Assembly: GCF_004210375.1 (NCBI RefSeq)
Contig: NC_134834.1
Coordinates: forward strand, 150,073,009 to 150,137,008
Length of the DNA: 64,000 bases
From: Tachypleus tridentatus
Taxonomy: Eukaryota; Arthropoda; Merostomata; Xiphosura; Limulidae
Direction of reading: 5' to 3'
The position numbers and the translations under genes were made by a program. Under the pieces are notes generated by a model that saw only the letters and a list, made by a program, of their open reading frames with translations, did no database searches and was not told the DNA's origin. Each line of letters opens with the position of its first letter. Within the stretch, counting starts at the first letter, position 1. This document shows positions 22,802 through 34,769 of this stretch, in pieces.

Positions 22802-23983
22802 CAGGGGTCATCAAACGTTTTTCACAAGGGGCCAGATTACTTGGGAAATGAGAAGCGTGGGCCACATGATCATTATGTTCAATACTCATAAGCTAGAACA
22901 GAAGCTCTCTGTAAAAGACTTAACACTAAGTTTAGGATGCCACATTAGCCATGTGGGAGTGGCATGCAATACACACATATAATAAATAACAAACAGAAAT
23001 ACAACTAACATTTTTATTTACCAAAAGGTTATCAAAGAAGGTGACATTAGCAAAAACAATTGTCACATAGCGTGTACATATCTGAATTTCACTGAGCCGC
23101 AAAAAAGTTACTGAGATTTATGAAATTGGCGTTTGGCTTTCAAAATATCTTCAATGTTCGGTTTTGAATTGCTGCATCCAGTCATTAGAATTGCTTTCAA
23201 ATGTTCATCAGTCAACCTTGATCGATGTACCGACTTCACATACTTCATTTTTGAAAATGCTTGTTCACAGACATAAGTTGTTTCGAACACTGATGCCATA
23301 CCAGATGCGAACTGCTTCAGCTTTGGAAAATCATCTTCAGGTATGCAGCTGTAAAATTCAATAAGTTGCCCCTCTCTGTGTTTTTCTTTCAACAAGTCAT
23401 TTCCTTGCAAATCGATGACCTCCAGCTGAAGTTCCACTGGCATGTCATCAATGACACAATCAAAAGGATTCTGAAAAAGGAGAATGTCACTTTCGATTCT
23501 GTCGAGATCCGAAAATCTCTCTAAAAATGCTTATTTAAATCACCAATAATCTTTTTCTGAAACTCCAGGTTGACATCTTCTATGATTCCAGCGTGAAACT
23601 CATTGAAACACTAAAGATGAGAGAGGTTTCCTCCTTCCAAATGTGCTTCAAACAATGACAGCTTTCTCCGAAATCCTTTAATGATTTTATAGAGATCACA
23701 GACAAGGTTATTATTCCCCTGAAGTTTAAAGTTCAATTAATTCATGTGGGATGTGATGTGAACCAAAAATGACAACTTTGACAACCAGGTTGGATCTGAC
23801 AGAAGTGGATATATTTCTCGATATCATAACGTCTTGTGTTTGCCAGCTTAAAGCGACCATCGGTGTGATTTATTTTGTTATGACAGTCGGACATTTGATA
23901 ATATGTCACTTTTTATTTCCAAGCGGCTAGCTGCTGATGGGCCGAAACAAAATGACCTCGAGGGCCGTAGTTTGGTGACCCTG
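22802..23983 (-). mobile_element. hAT element remnant with Charlie-type TIRs
   Basis: The left end CAGGGGTCATCAAACG, followed by GGGGCCAGATTA, pairs with the right end GGGCCGTAGTTTGGTGACCC inverted. These resemble hAT (Charlie-type) termini. At 1,182 bp it is a deletion derivative. A clean 8-bp target duplication is not visible: CCTCATAT on the left and CTTTAGAT on the right match at 5 of 8. Confidence 0.75.
23108..23540 (-). pseudogene. hAT transposase C-terminal fragment
   Basis: The minus-strand frame reads AFLERFSDLDRIESDILLF, QNPFDCVIDDMPVELQLEV, then CEQAFSKMKYVKS and HRSRLTDEHLKAIL. This is the C-terminal half of a hAT transposase of the type domesticated in GTF2IRD2/ZBED-like genes: STYVCEQ-F-S-MK then H-RSRLTDEHL. 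A TAA precedes the AFLER segment, and the sequence beyond is frameshifted, so it is a remnant. The N-terminal zinc finger and most of the catalytic part are missing. Confidence 0.85.
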
Positions 23984-24002
23984 CTTTAGATTATCTTCCA
24001 AC

Positions 24003-24864
24003 ACAAAGATAAACAGCAACGCAAAGCGAGGAACACAGGTTGAGAAAGATATGAATATTTGTATTCTATAGTCCTACTGAGTACTTTGATGAACATCACT
24101 CCGTCTGCTTTATATTAAGTGAAGTTAGTAAACGTCTTTCGTTTGTCCACACTTATTCGATTTTACGTAATATTACTTTGTAACAGGGCCGGCGCTTTGG
24201 GTGAGGGAGACATACACCCCAAATTTTATTCTAGCCCCCCCCCAATAGCTCATTCTCCCTAAGGGAGTGGTTTAAAAAATCATAGTACGTGTCGCTTTTC
24301 TTTTTTTTAATTCGCTAGGAACAAACAACGGAACTCAGTTAACCCCACTCAGCTCATTCGTGGTAATTCCATACCTAGAGCTAATGTTTTGTAAAGTGAA
24401 TTTATCGTTCAAGCTCTTAAGGTTAATTCCGTTCACTTGAATATATCACAAGTATAGTGCAACAACTATACTTTGCAATTTGCCGTTATATAGGAAAATT
24501 CAGAGTGAAAATACTTGGTAAATTCTTCAGAGTTTACAGGTGGGGAGAATAATATATTATTGGTCCTTTCTGAACAAAATCAAGTTACTAGAAGTGTACT
24601 AGGACTCGCACTCGCACAGACAGCCAATTGTGTAGCTTTGTGTTTAATGCTATAGTAACCAACGTAAATAATAACTAAAAGAAGGCTTATAAGGAAGTTA
24701 CTGGATCCGAAATTCCGAACCCACAAACCAAACAAGAAATGTGTACTTATACAGACCAGAAAATCAAATATACAACTATCTACAATGATTAATATCTCTA
24801 ACAATGCATAGTATTGACTTTACTTGTCATCAAACATTTATTCCGTCCCTTAGGCCTTATGTTT

Positions 24865-24908
<44 letters not shown>

Positions 24909-26761
24909 TATAGTAGTATTTGAACTATAACATGCCCGCCATCCATTGGTAACGCCGAGATTTACTCTATTCAGAACGTATGAAACATAGTAACAGTCAG
25001 AACAATATATATATATATAGGCCATTTACTGCAAGAACAATTGTTACGTTGGAAAGTTATTAGAGATTGTGAGATGATAAGACATTAGTATTAAGAGTAA
25101 GCGGTGGATCATATATGTATTTATGTCTATTGGGGGAACCTTATTTTCCACATTAACCCAAACCATTCAAGTCAAGGATAAAACATTGATTTTTGCATGA
25201 CAGTCATACAGGGTCTCTATTCCCCATTCATAAGAGCACTTTGCTACAGGGTCAAAATTACGCCAATGATATGTTTAAAAGTACTATTATGTTTGTAGTG
25301 TCCTATCCCGCCAAATCAGCTCTTTATCCAGCAAAATGTGTCGTTGGTCATGGACCTGGACAGACATAGTGTGGTTGAAATACTATTAAACACTCATATT
25401 TGAAAAATAAAAAATATAAGGAACTGAATAAAGTATGAAATGTTGGATAGAATAATAGACCTAGTTTTAATGTTCTATGACAACACAACTACTTATAAAT
25501 ATAATAATGTCTCACTAGCAAAGAAAAAAACCCTTTAACACTATAACAATTAATGTTGACAATACTTTTGGCTGCGAGCTCATTTGACAGGTGTGGCCAT
25601 CTAAAGACTCTTTGTCTCTAACACAAGTTGGTAACGAATTGTTTTGTGTTAAATTATAACTAATTCATTTTAAATCTTTTGCATTTTCACTTAAAACGCC
25701 TTAAGCCTAAGTTTAACATTTTTAATGACTAATAATTATAATTAATTTATTTAATTATATGGAAATTTGAAGTTCTCACCTTTCAATGGACAATCCTTAT
25801 TATACATTTCAGTTCTAACGTATAAAAAAGAGATAACAGATGTATAATGTTAATAAATAAAGATTGCATACATTAGTGAGCAGACGTAACACTAAATTAA
25901 AAGTTAATTCATCCTCCAGGGTTATAGTTAATTCGAAAAAAAACAACAATATATAAATTATAAGATGGCGTCTAGTAACAAAGGTTTCAATGATGACTCT
26001 GCGAATCTTGTAGTAGTAGTTAAAATTAAATTAAAATTATGTCGTGCTACTAGATAGCTGTTTATCTCTGCGTCTCTTCACGTCCTACAGAAATTGTTTT
26101 AAATATTGTGCATATATCTGTATAATGCAGGTGGTATGAAAATAAGCTACTGTCATTAGTATGTAATAAATGTACATGTAGGTTATCATTTTCGATGAGC
26201 AAATTTGTATTTTACTACAATGGTTCGCTAATACAAATATTTAAAATATTAGCATCACTAGTAGCACGTTTCGAAATTCGACAAAACAAAATAATTGTGA
26301 TATTTCATTTGATTTGGTTTCTTAACTAATCATGCAAAACCAAACAACTGGTTACTAATGTAAGTTTTTTTCAAAACGTTATTTTAACTCAAAATTATCT
26401 CAGCCTATGTTTGTGCTTATGATCTGGATGTATGAATATTTAGCGCCCGAAAGGCCTGTCATGTATCCTTCCCTAAAGCGATCCATTTTCTTCACGCTAT
26501 TTACCAAGGGCTAAGCAACGTCAAAATGTGGTTCTGTTACATGACATTCACTGGAACTTTATATGTGATATTACTGTCGTGTTACTTGTTGATTTGAAAA
26601 TTCAAAGTAATTTTAATATAACGTACTCAACTTTCTGTGGAGATGAAAATATATTCAAACTCACATATAAAATACATGATAACTTAGCTATAACACATAC
26701 CCCTAGTGGAAAATCTGCGGAATAAATTGATATAAACCGGTAAGCGTTTTGGTTAATAATA
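24003..26761. other. gene-poor stretch with SINE scrap and microsatellite
   Basis: 24,613-24,648 is a short piece of the second tRNA-SINE family (AGCCAATTGTGTAGCTTTGT). At 25,965 an AAGATGGCG start opens a 30-codon frame (MASSNKGFNDDSANLVVVV...), which could be a first exon but has no clear donor. Frame 26,528-26,725 has no domain and is frameshifted in unit 2. Confidence 0.35.
24865..24903. repeat. (TC)n(AC)n compound microsatellite
   Basis: A TC run followed by an AC run. In unit 2 the AC tract and about 40 bp of the adjoining sequence are missing. Confidence 0.9.
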
Positions 26762-26886
26762 GCCCCCAGTGGCTTCAGCGGTATGTCTGCGGACTTACAA
26801 CGTTAAAAACCGGGTTTCGATACCCGTGGTGGGCAGCGCACAGATAGCCCATTGAGTAGCTCTGTGCTTAATTCAAAAACAACAGC
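26762..26886 (+). mobile_element. tRNA-derived SINE (second family)
   Basis: A B-box-like GGTTTCGATACCC lies in a tRNA-like head (CCCCCAGTGGCTTCAGCGGT), followed by GCACAGATAGCCCATTGAGT. The target-site duplication TTAATAATA flanks it exactly (26,753-26,761 and 26,887-26,895). Confidence 0.85.
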
Positions 26887-27497
26887 TTAATAATAAACAT
26901 CTATAATGAACAACATCGGCTCTAGGCCCACGTCGTATTTAAATCTGGTCGAAATGAAGGTGCCAAACATATGATAACTACATGCAGTTACAAATTTACA
27001 TATGCATTGTAATAAACGTATAATCATGTACACCAAATGTTTAAATTCCATCTACTGAGTAGTAATAAAGCGACATTCAGTTGACACAGTAAATTTACTC
27101 CTGTGGATAATTCTAGACTTATAGCCTGTAATTTATTATTAGGCTTAAAGGTCAATTTTCAACAAATTTAATAATTGCCTTAGAAGCTGTACTTTGGTTA
27201 GGTATAATTCCTGTGTGGTTGCCATATTTTTAAACACTTTAGTTTTTGAGTAAAAATTGAAACAAAATATGCGGGTCCTCGAACTCAAGTTCCTCTCGGT
27301 CGTTCGGCTGTTTCCGTGACGTTTTACAACTATAACGTAATACTTGCCAAACACCCTTCGTTGAGCACCGACTATTGTGTTCCTTTCAGTGCTGGTGTTT
27401 TATGTAAATCTATCGGTGCTTTTTTCGGATTACATACTTTTACTTTGTGACATTATTTTTGTTTTGATATTGCTACTTTATGTTTGTTTATGATAAC

Positions 27498-27864
27498 ATG
27501 GTTTACTGCGTTGCTTATGGTTGTAAAAACGGTTCGGCATCGGGCAAAAGCTTCTTTTCGTTTCCGTGCAAGGAGAAGAAACCGGCAAGGTGGCGACAGT
27601 GGGTGCGGATGGTCAATAGGAAGAACTGGACTCCTTCATACCATGCAAAGCTTTGTCAAGATCACTTTGAATGCTCATGTTTTGTGTCGGATCCCACTGT
27701 TTTGGATTTCGTGGGTTTCAAGCCAGGCAGGTTGGGACTGAAAAAACCATCGACAGTAGACAGGATCGTCCCCACCATCTTTCCTCGTGTAGAGCTGAGG
27801 ACTGATCTCAGTCTGCTGCGTACAGGTTCCACCCCTTGCCATCACGAAAAGAACAAACTTAAAG
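27498..27864 (+). CDS. THAP-domain protein, first coding exon
   Basis: The frame starts MVYCVAYGCKNGSASGKSFF and contains ARWRQWVRMVNRKNW and LCQDHFECSCF, then VPTIFP further on. C-x4-C, C-x2-H, the Trp and the closing V-PTIFP give a complete C2CH THAP zinc finger of about 90 residues, a sequence-specific DNA-binding domain. The exon ends AAA-G|GTATGT, phase 1. I chose the ATG at 27,498 because it places the first Cys four residues in, as in THAP proteins. An in-frame ATG at 27,480 is lost to a T insertion in unit 2. Later exons are not identified. 29,676 is a weak candidate. Confidence 0.85.
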
Positions 27865-28395
27865 GTATGTGTGTATTTAAAAAGTACAAGTTTTTGAAGA
27901 ATGTAACTAGACATACACATTTCACATTCATGAGCATGTTTTGCATTTGTGGCACCTGAAAGTCAGTGAAACCTTGATTTCCTAGTCTAGACAGTAGACA
28001 GATCTATCTCAAATAAAGTATATTCCAAGTTTAAAAGCTGATAGATCATTCTGTAGACGTTTTTGTATCATTTTTTAAATATGGAAAAGTTTGAAGAATT
28101 CAATTTTTCAAATTTAACATTTCAAGATAAATTAACTATTCAGACTGCTACATCTAGTTTGATTTTATAGACAGAATTATGACGTATAATTGAAATTCAT
28201 TTTGCTACGAGTCATAAATACCCGGTACAATGATTGTAGAAGGGCCGAGTATTAGTTACCATAGTCGACAAAGTATAAACAAATAAAACCCAGTCTGTGA
28301 TACCAATAATTTATAAACATAAGACAGGTTTCGAGATGCTTAAAACTGCACGTGAAATAATACAGACCATATTTGTTGTCATGACTTAGGCTTAC

Positions 28396-28637
28396 CAATC
28401 TTCCACTGGAGGTATGACCGACTCGCAACCGGCTTGGACGTTATCAGTATCACTCACAGTTCCGCTACTATCGCTCGTAGAACTGTCCTCATCACTAGAA
28501 CTTGTCAGATCTGTGTCAAAAGTAACTGTTCTAAGTTCGTTCAGAGTAGGTTTGAATTGATATGGTGCTACTCGACACTGTTCAGAACACAAAGTCAAAA
28601 CAGACTCCGCCTCTGTTTCTCCGTATGCACTGGCCAT
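28396..28637 (-). CDS. possible P2X7-like first coding exon
   Basis: The frame starts MASAYGETEAESVLTL and includes APYQFKPTLNELRT, a Ser/Asp-rich run (SSSDEDSSTSDSS), and ends VIPPVEDW split by a GTAAGC donor (phase 2). Many invertebrate proteins annotated 'P2X purinoceptor 7-like' start with a PY-F-P motif and an acidic Ser run, then have a W-C-x-C-G-x-C zinc cluster. The exon stops exactly at the W, so the cluster would be in the next exon, which I could not find. The call is an inference. It starts 773 bp beyond the end of the THAP exon and is transcribed towards it. Confidence 0.4.
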
Positions 28638-28899
28638 GTTTATTTACATTCAACGCGCTGGCGTTGGCGGTTTGTTTGGCAACTATTACGTCACAGTACT
28701 TTTCTAGCGGCAAACGTTAAAACTAAAATGTTCAGACTGCCGCTCGGAAAGGGTTCTTTCTGCACCAAGTTTTATGTTTCATTTATTAGCACATATTTTT
28801 TATAAAAAATGTGAACCTGCAAAATTAATCAGCATGAGTAGTTCTTTTGACTGCAAAGTTTTCTTTTTTTTCTGAAAAATTCATCTTTAAATCTCAGTT

Positions 28900-29170
28900 T
28901 GTTTTGGAATTTTGCGCAAAGCTACACGAGAGCTTTCTGCGCTAACTGTCCCTAATTTAGCAATGTAACAATGTAAGACTAGAGGGAAGGCTGCTAGTCA
29001 TCACCATCCATCGCCAACTCTTGGACTACTCTTTTACTAACGAATAGTGGGATTGACCATTACATTATAACGCCCCCACGGCTGAAAGGGCGAGCATGTT
29101 AGGTGCGACGGGGACTCGAACCCGCTCATATTACGAGCTCAGTGCCTTAACCACCTGGCCATGTCGGGCC
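28900..29170 (-). mobile_element. tRNA-derived SINE (main family), copy A1
   Basis: The minus-strand B box is CGGGTTCGAGTCCCCGTC. The body contains TAGAGGGAAGGCTGCTAGTC and TAACGCCCCCACGGCTGAAA. Flanking copies of TTAAATCTCAGTT (one changed base on the right) mark the target duplication. Confidence 0.9.
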
Positions 29171-29675
29171 TTAATTCTCAGTTAAGTGAGGAACTAGCGT
29201 TAATAAGATGGAACATAACTTGGTACCCAGAGTAAGTTTTTACTTATAGTTTCAAGATTCAAACTACACAATCATATCATTTTCAGTTCTAGTGGGCATA
29301 TTCCAGTGTTTGAAAAGCAAGAATTTATTCCAGTTTTGGAAAACTACTGAATGTTTCCCACAGAGCACTAGAACATATCAGGTTGTTGGAGTTTATTTTC
29401 ACAGCAGTCGTTACTCCTATTCTCACAGTTGATAAGTTATTAACAACTTGTGGTGTTTTGTTTGTCTGTGTACATTTACCCACCATTATGTCCCAAGCCG
29501 AACAATAAATGTTACTTGGCCAACTGATGAATGAATATTTGTTGTAACATTCTTATCAATGTTTTAAGTGTGACTACAATGTGGCTTCATTTCGTTAAGT
29601 TACATACCAAATACTTTCTTAGAAGCACCTATATTTTTCATACTTAAAGTGTTTTTTATTAATTAACATCAACAG

Positions 29676-29792
29676 ATGCAAGAGAAAGTTGGTCGTGTTG
29701 CAAGTATAAATTTAATTGATTCTAAAGTTAAATATAATTGTCAGTTTGAGGACAAAGTTGAAACGAAGGTGGAAGAAAAGTGTACTAAGTAG
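29676..29792 (+). CDS. weak candidate terminal exon
   Basis: After ACATCAACAG a 38-residue charged frame follows (MQEKVGRVASINLIDS... to EEKCTK-stop). From the THAP exon (phase 1) the reading would instead be DARESWSCCKYKFN-stop. No domain supports either. Confidence 0.2.
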   Translation: MQEKVGRVASINLIDSKVKYNCQFEDKVETKVEEKCTK

Positions 29793-30835
29793 GCGTATCA
29801 TACATTTCTACATTGTTATTTTAATGCACAAAACTTTTAAATATTTCATTCATTCTAAATATATACAGTATTCGCATAACATATGACCTATAAAAGCATT
29901 ATGGCTGCCATTTTGTTGAATAGAGGTAATATCTGTTCTGTCAGTGGAAATATTGTTGTAATTCTGTACTTTGTGCAAAACACAACAACAACAACAACGA
30001 ACAATAACGGTATTCTTAACTGATAAAGTAGATTATATATTGAGAGTGCAATCGCTCCTACTTTGAATGAGAATGACAGTAGCGTGGGTTGCACTAGTCA
30101 TTATGGACAAGTCCAACTTCCCCCTATTGATAGATGTGAACATTACTACATGGTATCTCAAGTAAACTGGTTAATAATAAAACATGTTGAGAAAAAAAAA
30201 GGCAGTTTAGTGAATCTCAAGTCCAGTAAAGGACAACCATCAGTGTTTGTCGAATAAAGCTTACTTTCAATTTGTATAATACAGCACATCCAATCTGGTC
30301 ATTTCTTTGCCCAATCTCAGACACTGTAGTTAAATTCGGTGTTAATTTATAACTTATCCTGTTAATAATATTACCTCATACTCTTTGCAAAAATCAGTTT
30401 TATACGAAAATACCACACAGCAGATTATTTCATGAAACCATATTTTTTTATTTAAGACTAAAATTCCACAATTGATAAAGGAACTCAGCTCTTAATACCT
30501 AAATAATTAAGTTTATTTTTATTGCTCAATAAATTATTTTAAACCAGGTGTTTTATGGATTGTATAGTTTATGAAATTCATACATTTGCAGGCCACTCAA
30601 TAACAAGCATGAATTATGAATATTTTGTCAGACATACTTATAACAAACTGAATACAGAAATAACAAATATTTCACAAATCCATGGATTATATCAGGGAAT
30701 TGAAATGACGTATGGGATCGACAGGATTGGACTGAATTAATGGAGACCATAAATAATAGACGTCGCTAATATTCCTTTGCTTTACAAAAGAAGAAATAAA
30801 CTGGAATACGAAAAGATAACAATGTTTGTTTCTTT

Positions 30836-31049
30836 GTTTTAAATTTTGCACAAAGCTACATTTGTGATATCTTACTTCTTCGTCCATAATTTAGCAGGGT
30901 AAGACCCACCGCCAACTCTTGAGCTAATCTTTTACTAATGAATAGTGGGATTGACTTATATATATCACCCACCCCCCACGGCTTAAAGAGCGAGCATGTT
31001 TAGTGTGACGAGTCGAGCGCCCTAACCACTTGGCCATGAATGGTCCTGT
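30836..31049 (-). mobile_element. tRNA-derived SINE, copy A2 (5'-degenerate)
   Basis: The body is TTTTGCACAAAGCTACATTT and GAATAGTGGGATTGACTTAT. It is flanked by TAACAATGT on both sides (30,827-30,835 and 31,050-31,058). The B-box part is deleted. Confidence 0.88.
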
Positions 31050-31199
31050 TAACAATGTAACCATATATATATTAATAGGGTGTGAAACAAGATCATACTA
31101 TTGACAATAAATTGCAGCAAGTGATTGATCGTGTAAATAGGTCAGTATTAGTTTCTCGTTGGTGGTATAGCATTATATATTGTGTTTTCTTGATAGGTG

Positions 31200-31459
31200 G
31201 CTGAATTTTGAATTTTTCACAAAGCTGTCCAAGTTATCTGTTCCAATTTTGAAGTGGTAGACAAGAAGGAAGACAGTTAGTGACCACCACCCACCGTCAA
31301 ATTTTAGGCTACTGTCTTACCAACAAAGAGTAGAATTAACCATGGCTGTCACACTTTAATGCTCCCATGGCTGAAGGGACGAGTACGTTTCATGACAAGA
31401 TTCGATCTTGGGGCCCACAGATTGCGAGTCAAGCGCCCTTATCATCAGGTCATGCCTGG
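31200..31459 (-). mobile_element. tRNA-derived SINE, copy A3 (old)
   Basis: A diverged main-family copy with CTGTCTTACCAACAAAGAGT and CCCATGGCTGAAGGGACGAG. The target duplication is CTTGATAGGTG / CTTGATTGGTG. Confidence 0.85.
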
Positions 31460-32832
31460 CTTGATTGGTGATTTGGACAAAGTATGGCGGTGAGTTTTTA
31501 GTCTCATTGGGCCGCACCGGTAGCCAAGGTCATATCGGTTTCGCCCAGAAACGTCGCTGGCTCACAGGACAGGTGGGCTCTTTAGCTTTGGTTGGCAACC
31601 GGCATCGTTGTTGTAACAAACAATGCAGAAGAACATGGCAGATAAGGCGGGTTATAGCACGTGCAGGCTTGACTCACAGTGCCAGTACGAGCAACAGACC
31701 CTGCTTACACTTGCAACATCTGTGTCTGCACTGGACTAATTTCCTACATGAGACGTCACAAGTCTGGTGTTAAAAGTTAATTAAATCGTTCTGACGTGAG
31801 GGCCCATCATGACATCACGTGCACCTGCCACAGATATTCTGAAGCTTGTTGGACTTGTAACAATACTCTTGAATTTTAAGCAAATTTAATAAACAAAATT
31901 GGTTGGACAATAGGAAATATAGTTACGGTTTCTTTTTTTTTTCTAATATCACTTTAACACATTATTATTAAAAGGAAACTTGTTGTTCTCATGCAAACAA
32001 TCCATTAAATAAATGCTTTCATTGTGTCTCTTTTCCTTTTAAACAGCGGCCATCATCAATTGATGCTGCCACCTACAAAATTCCCACTGTTTAAGGATTA
32101 AACGTTGAGACATGTCCTAGAAGTTCCACAACAACTTTCAGAAATTTATTTGATTTTTTTTCGCATGACAAAACAACCAAAACAATTTTATTCAAGCTGG
32201 ACTAGTTTCTAGTTTCGAAGTTTATTAAAGTTTGTCCAGACATGCGAATTTTATACTGACAACAAATATATTTTATTTCATATTTGTATAAACTAGAAAA
32301 AATGTATTTACACAATTTAAACTCAAAATGTTAACATTTTAGTAAAATATAGTATAACGTAAAAATGTAAATAAAATAAATACGAACATTTAAAAGGTGA
32401 GCTAATACAACCTGAAGTACATGAAACATTAAACACGCCTTAAACTTCTCATGTGCTTAATACATCTTATTAGCTAAACCTAAAAGTTTGTATTATCTAT
32501 AGATCTCGTACAACTTACACATTTATAAAAAATGTTTCTCTGTTTCATTTTCATAATGTTTACCATTGTTTCAATATTTACAAATGTAAAACGAAATTTT
32601 AGATAAAACGTAATCTCAAATATCACAAGAAGAAATAATTATTTAAATTCAACCATTTTCTTAAGTTCATTTCATACCAGTTTCTTTGACTAATGTCTAC
32701 TTGTGTCAGAAAGTTCACGAGCATTTCAAATTTTCTTTACGCAATTTACATATGTCTATGGATTCATCATACGTGAAGCGCGTGCTACGAGCACACATTT
32801 GTAACACGTGTTGAAAAAGGGCTACACTTTTG

Positions 32833-33089
32833 TTTGTTTTTAATTTCGCGCAAAGCTACACGAGAGATATCTGTGCGAGCTGTCCCTAATTTAGCAGTGT
32901 AACACTAGATGGAAAGCAGTTTGTCATCACTCTTGGGCTACTCTTTTATCAACGAACATAAAGATTGACCTAACACTAAAACGCCCCCACGGTTGAAAGG
33001 GCAAGCATGTTTCATGGGACGGATATTCGAACCCGAGAGCCTCAGATTGCGAGTCAAGCGCCCTAACCACCTGGTCATGCCAGACCTGA
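32833..33089 (-). mobile_element. tRNA-derived SINE, copy A4
   Basis: The body is TTCGCGCAAAGCTACACGAG and AACGCCCCCACGGTTGAAAG. It is flanked by an exact CTACACTTTTG (32,822-32,832 and 33,090-33,100). Confidence 0.92.
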
Positions 33090-33284
33090 CTACACTTTTG
33101 TCCAATACGCTTAACGTTCAAGAACGCGTTTTGAATGACTTTGGGAAATTTGACGTTTACCAAATTCCAATTTACTTTATTTGTCTCTGCGATTCGTAAA
33201 ATTTCTCAAAGTTACACAAAACGCTCTCTACATACATTCGTCACTGATTTCAAAGCATAACTCTCGCTCTACGTCTAGTTCTTT

Positions 33285-33553
33285 TTTTTTGAATTTCGCA
33301 CAAAGCAACTCGAGGGCTATCTGTGCTAGCCGTCCCTAATTTAGCAGTGTAAGACTAGAGGGAAGGCAGCTAGTCATCACCACCCACCGCCAACTGTTGG
33401 GCTACTCTTTACCAACGAATAGTGGGATTGACCGTCATATTATAACGCCCCCACGGCTGGGAGGGCGAGCATGTTTTGGCGCGACTCGGGCGCGAACCCG
33501 CGACCCTCAGATTACGAAGCGCACGCCTTAATGCGCTAGGCCATGCCAGGCCC
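33285..33553 (-). mobile_element. tRNA-derived SINE, copy A5
   Basis: The most consensus-like copy, with TAGAGGGAAGGCAGCTAGTC and CGCGAACCCGCGACCCTCAG. It is flanked by GTCTAGTTCTT on both sides. Confidence 0.92.
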
Positions 33554-33874
33554 GTCTAGTTCTTATCTGAGAATAATGTTCATTACTTACCACGTTTGTA
33601 ATTTATAATTGAGTCGAATAGTATCAATTACACGACATTGGTGTTACTATGATTATAACTGCAATTACAAAATATTTACATTACGTTTCGTTTACCCTAG
33701 TAAATGCTTGTTTTCAACTGTATTTCACAAATTTTGCAACTCAATTCGAAAGACGGTTGTCTGACTGAAACGACGCGAAGTTTAACCTGAAGTTTATGCT
33801 CAAAACTAAACTGTTCATGTAGGCTGTTGCGTCAGTTAACCAGTGCAAACAAAGATAACAGCTCAAGCGACATC

Positions 33875-33926
33875 ATGTGGGCAACAAATGCACTACGCAA
33901 AGGTGATGGTGTTTTTCACTTTGGAG
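33875..33926 (+). CDS. candidate orphan first exon
   Basis: ATG at 33,875 reads MWATNALRKGDGVFHFGG up to a strong donor, GAG|GTAAGT. Unit 2 keeps the frame and donor. No function is recognised. Confidence 0.3.
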
Positions 33927-34344
33927 GTAAGTAATCTTATTGTTTGGGCATGTAAATATTGATAAAACTATAATCACGTGGCGATGATGAACGAAACGTT
34001 AGGCGAAATAGCAAATTCCTTTCAATACGATAATTATCGAACCAAACAAAACGGTCATAACACAGAAAACGTTTCCTATCTGCTAACAAACTTTTACTTT
34101 GTAACAAGTTGCAAGCCCACGTGACACATAATTTCATTTTTTTTAACATTCTCCAAATTCCCCCTTTTAACCTCCTATTAAAGGAACCACTGTTCAAATA
34201 TTCGTAACATGAAAACAAGCCCGTCACAAGTGTTCAAACAATAAGTTACAAAATTAAAATATAAACATTCTACTTGGTCTTGTATATATTCATTTAAAAC
34301 TAAAAATGTGTATGTTTTCACAACAATGAAATATTTTTATTATA

Positions 34345-34580
34345 CAGGGTGGCTCATAAGTTCCTACCCATCCATATGTTATTATGTTATATTCAATTAC
34401 GCATGTATTATAATTTTTTCTTTTTTTTCAGAGAAATATGGCCGATGTAAGCCCATTTACACTTGAAGAGCGTATTGTGACAAGTACGTGGGTACATGAG
34501 CGCAAGAATACTGGTGACACCACACAGATACACAGGATACATAAGATATATGGATGGGTAGGGACTTATGGACCACCCTG
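34345..34580 (+). mobile_element. mariner-type MITE keeping a transposase N-terminus
   Basis: CAGGGTGGCTCATAAGTTCC and its inverted copy at the right end, flanked by TA, have TIRs of about 35 bp. The 236-bp element keeps ATGGCCGATG with MADVSPFTLEERIVTSTWVH, the start of a Tc1/mariner-type DNA-binding domain. It then runs straight into the right TIR. Confidence 0.88.
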
Positions 34581-34769
34581 TATATTCTTAAACTGTTAAC
34601 GAGTAACCAAAACTTAAGGTTTTCAACCAAACTTATCAAGATTTCAATTAATTATTTTAATCTCGTGTATATCACTAACAAACATGTTCATCATTCCCGT
34701 GAGAAAAAAACCTTTTAAACAGAACTAAAAGAAATAAATACAATGTTACAACAATGGAGGAGAAAATAG

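Larger units (their letters stand above)
29793..33874. other. SINE-rich stretch without a confirmed gene
   Basis: It holds four main-family SINEs, listed separately. A CpG-containing, GC-richer patch at about 31,490-31,780, next to SINE A3, has a 102-codon frame (31,465-31,773, unusual start) that keeps open in unit 2, but no domain is recognised. The rest is AT-rich with no exon seen. Confidence 0.35.

Noticed and set aside
24180..24260. Transposon terminus-like CAGGGCCGGCGC
   Set aside because: No matching inverted partner or target duplication was found nearby.
26762..26886. tRNA gene
   Set aside because: The B-box sequence belongs to a SINE with target duplications and a non-tRNA body. 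No cloverleaf could be completed.
28392..28805. Plus-strand ORF 28,434-28,805
   Set aside because: Antisense shadow of the acidic Ser-rich exon on the minus strand.
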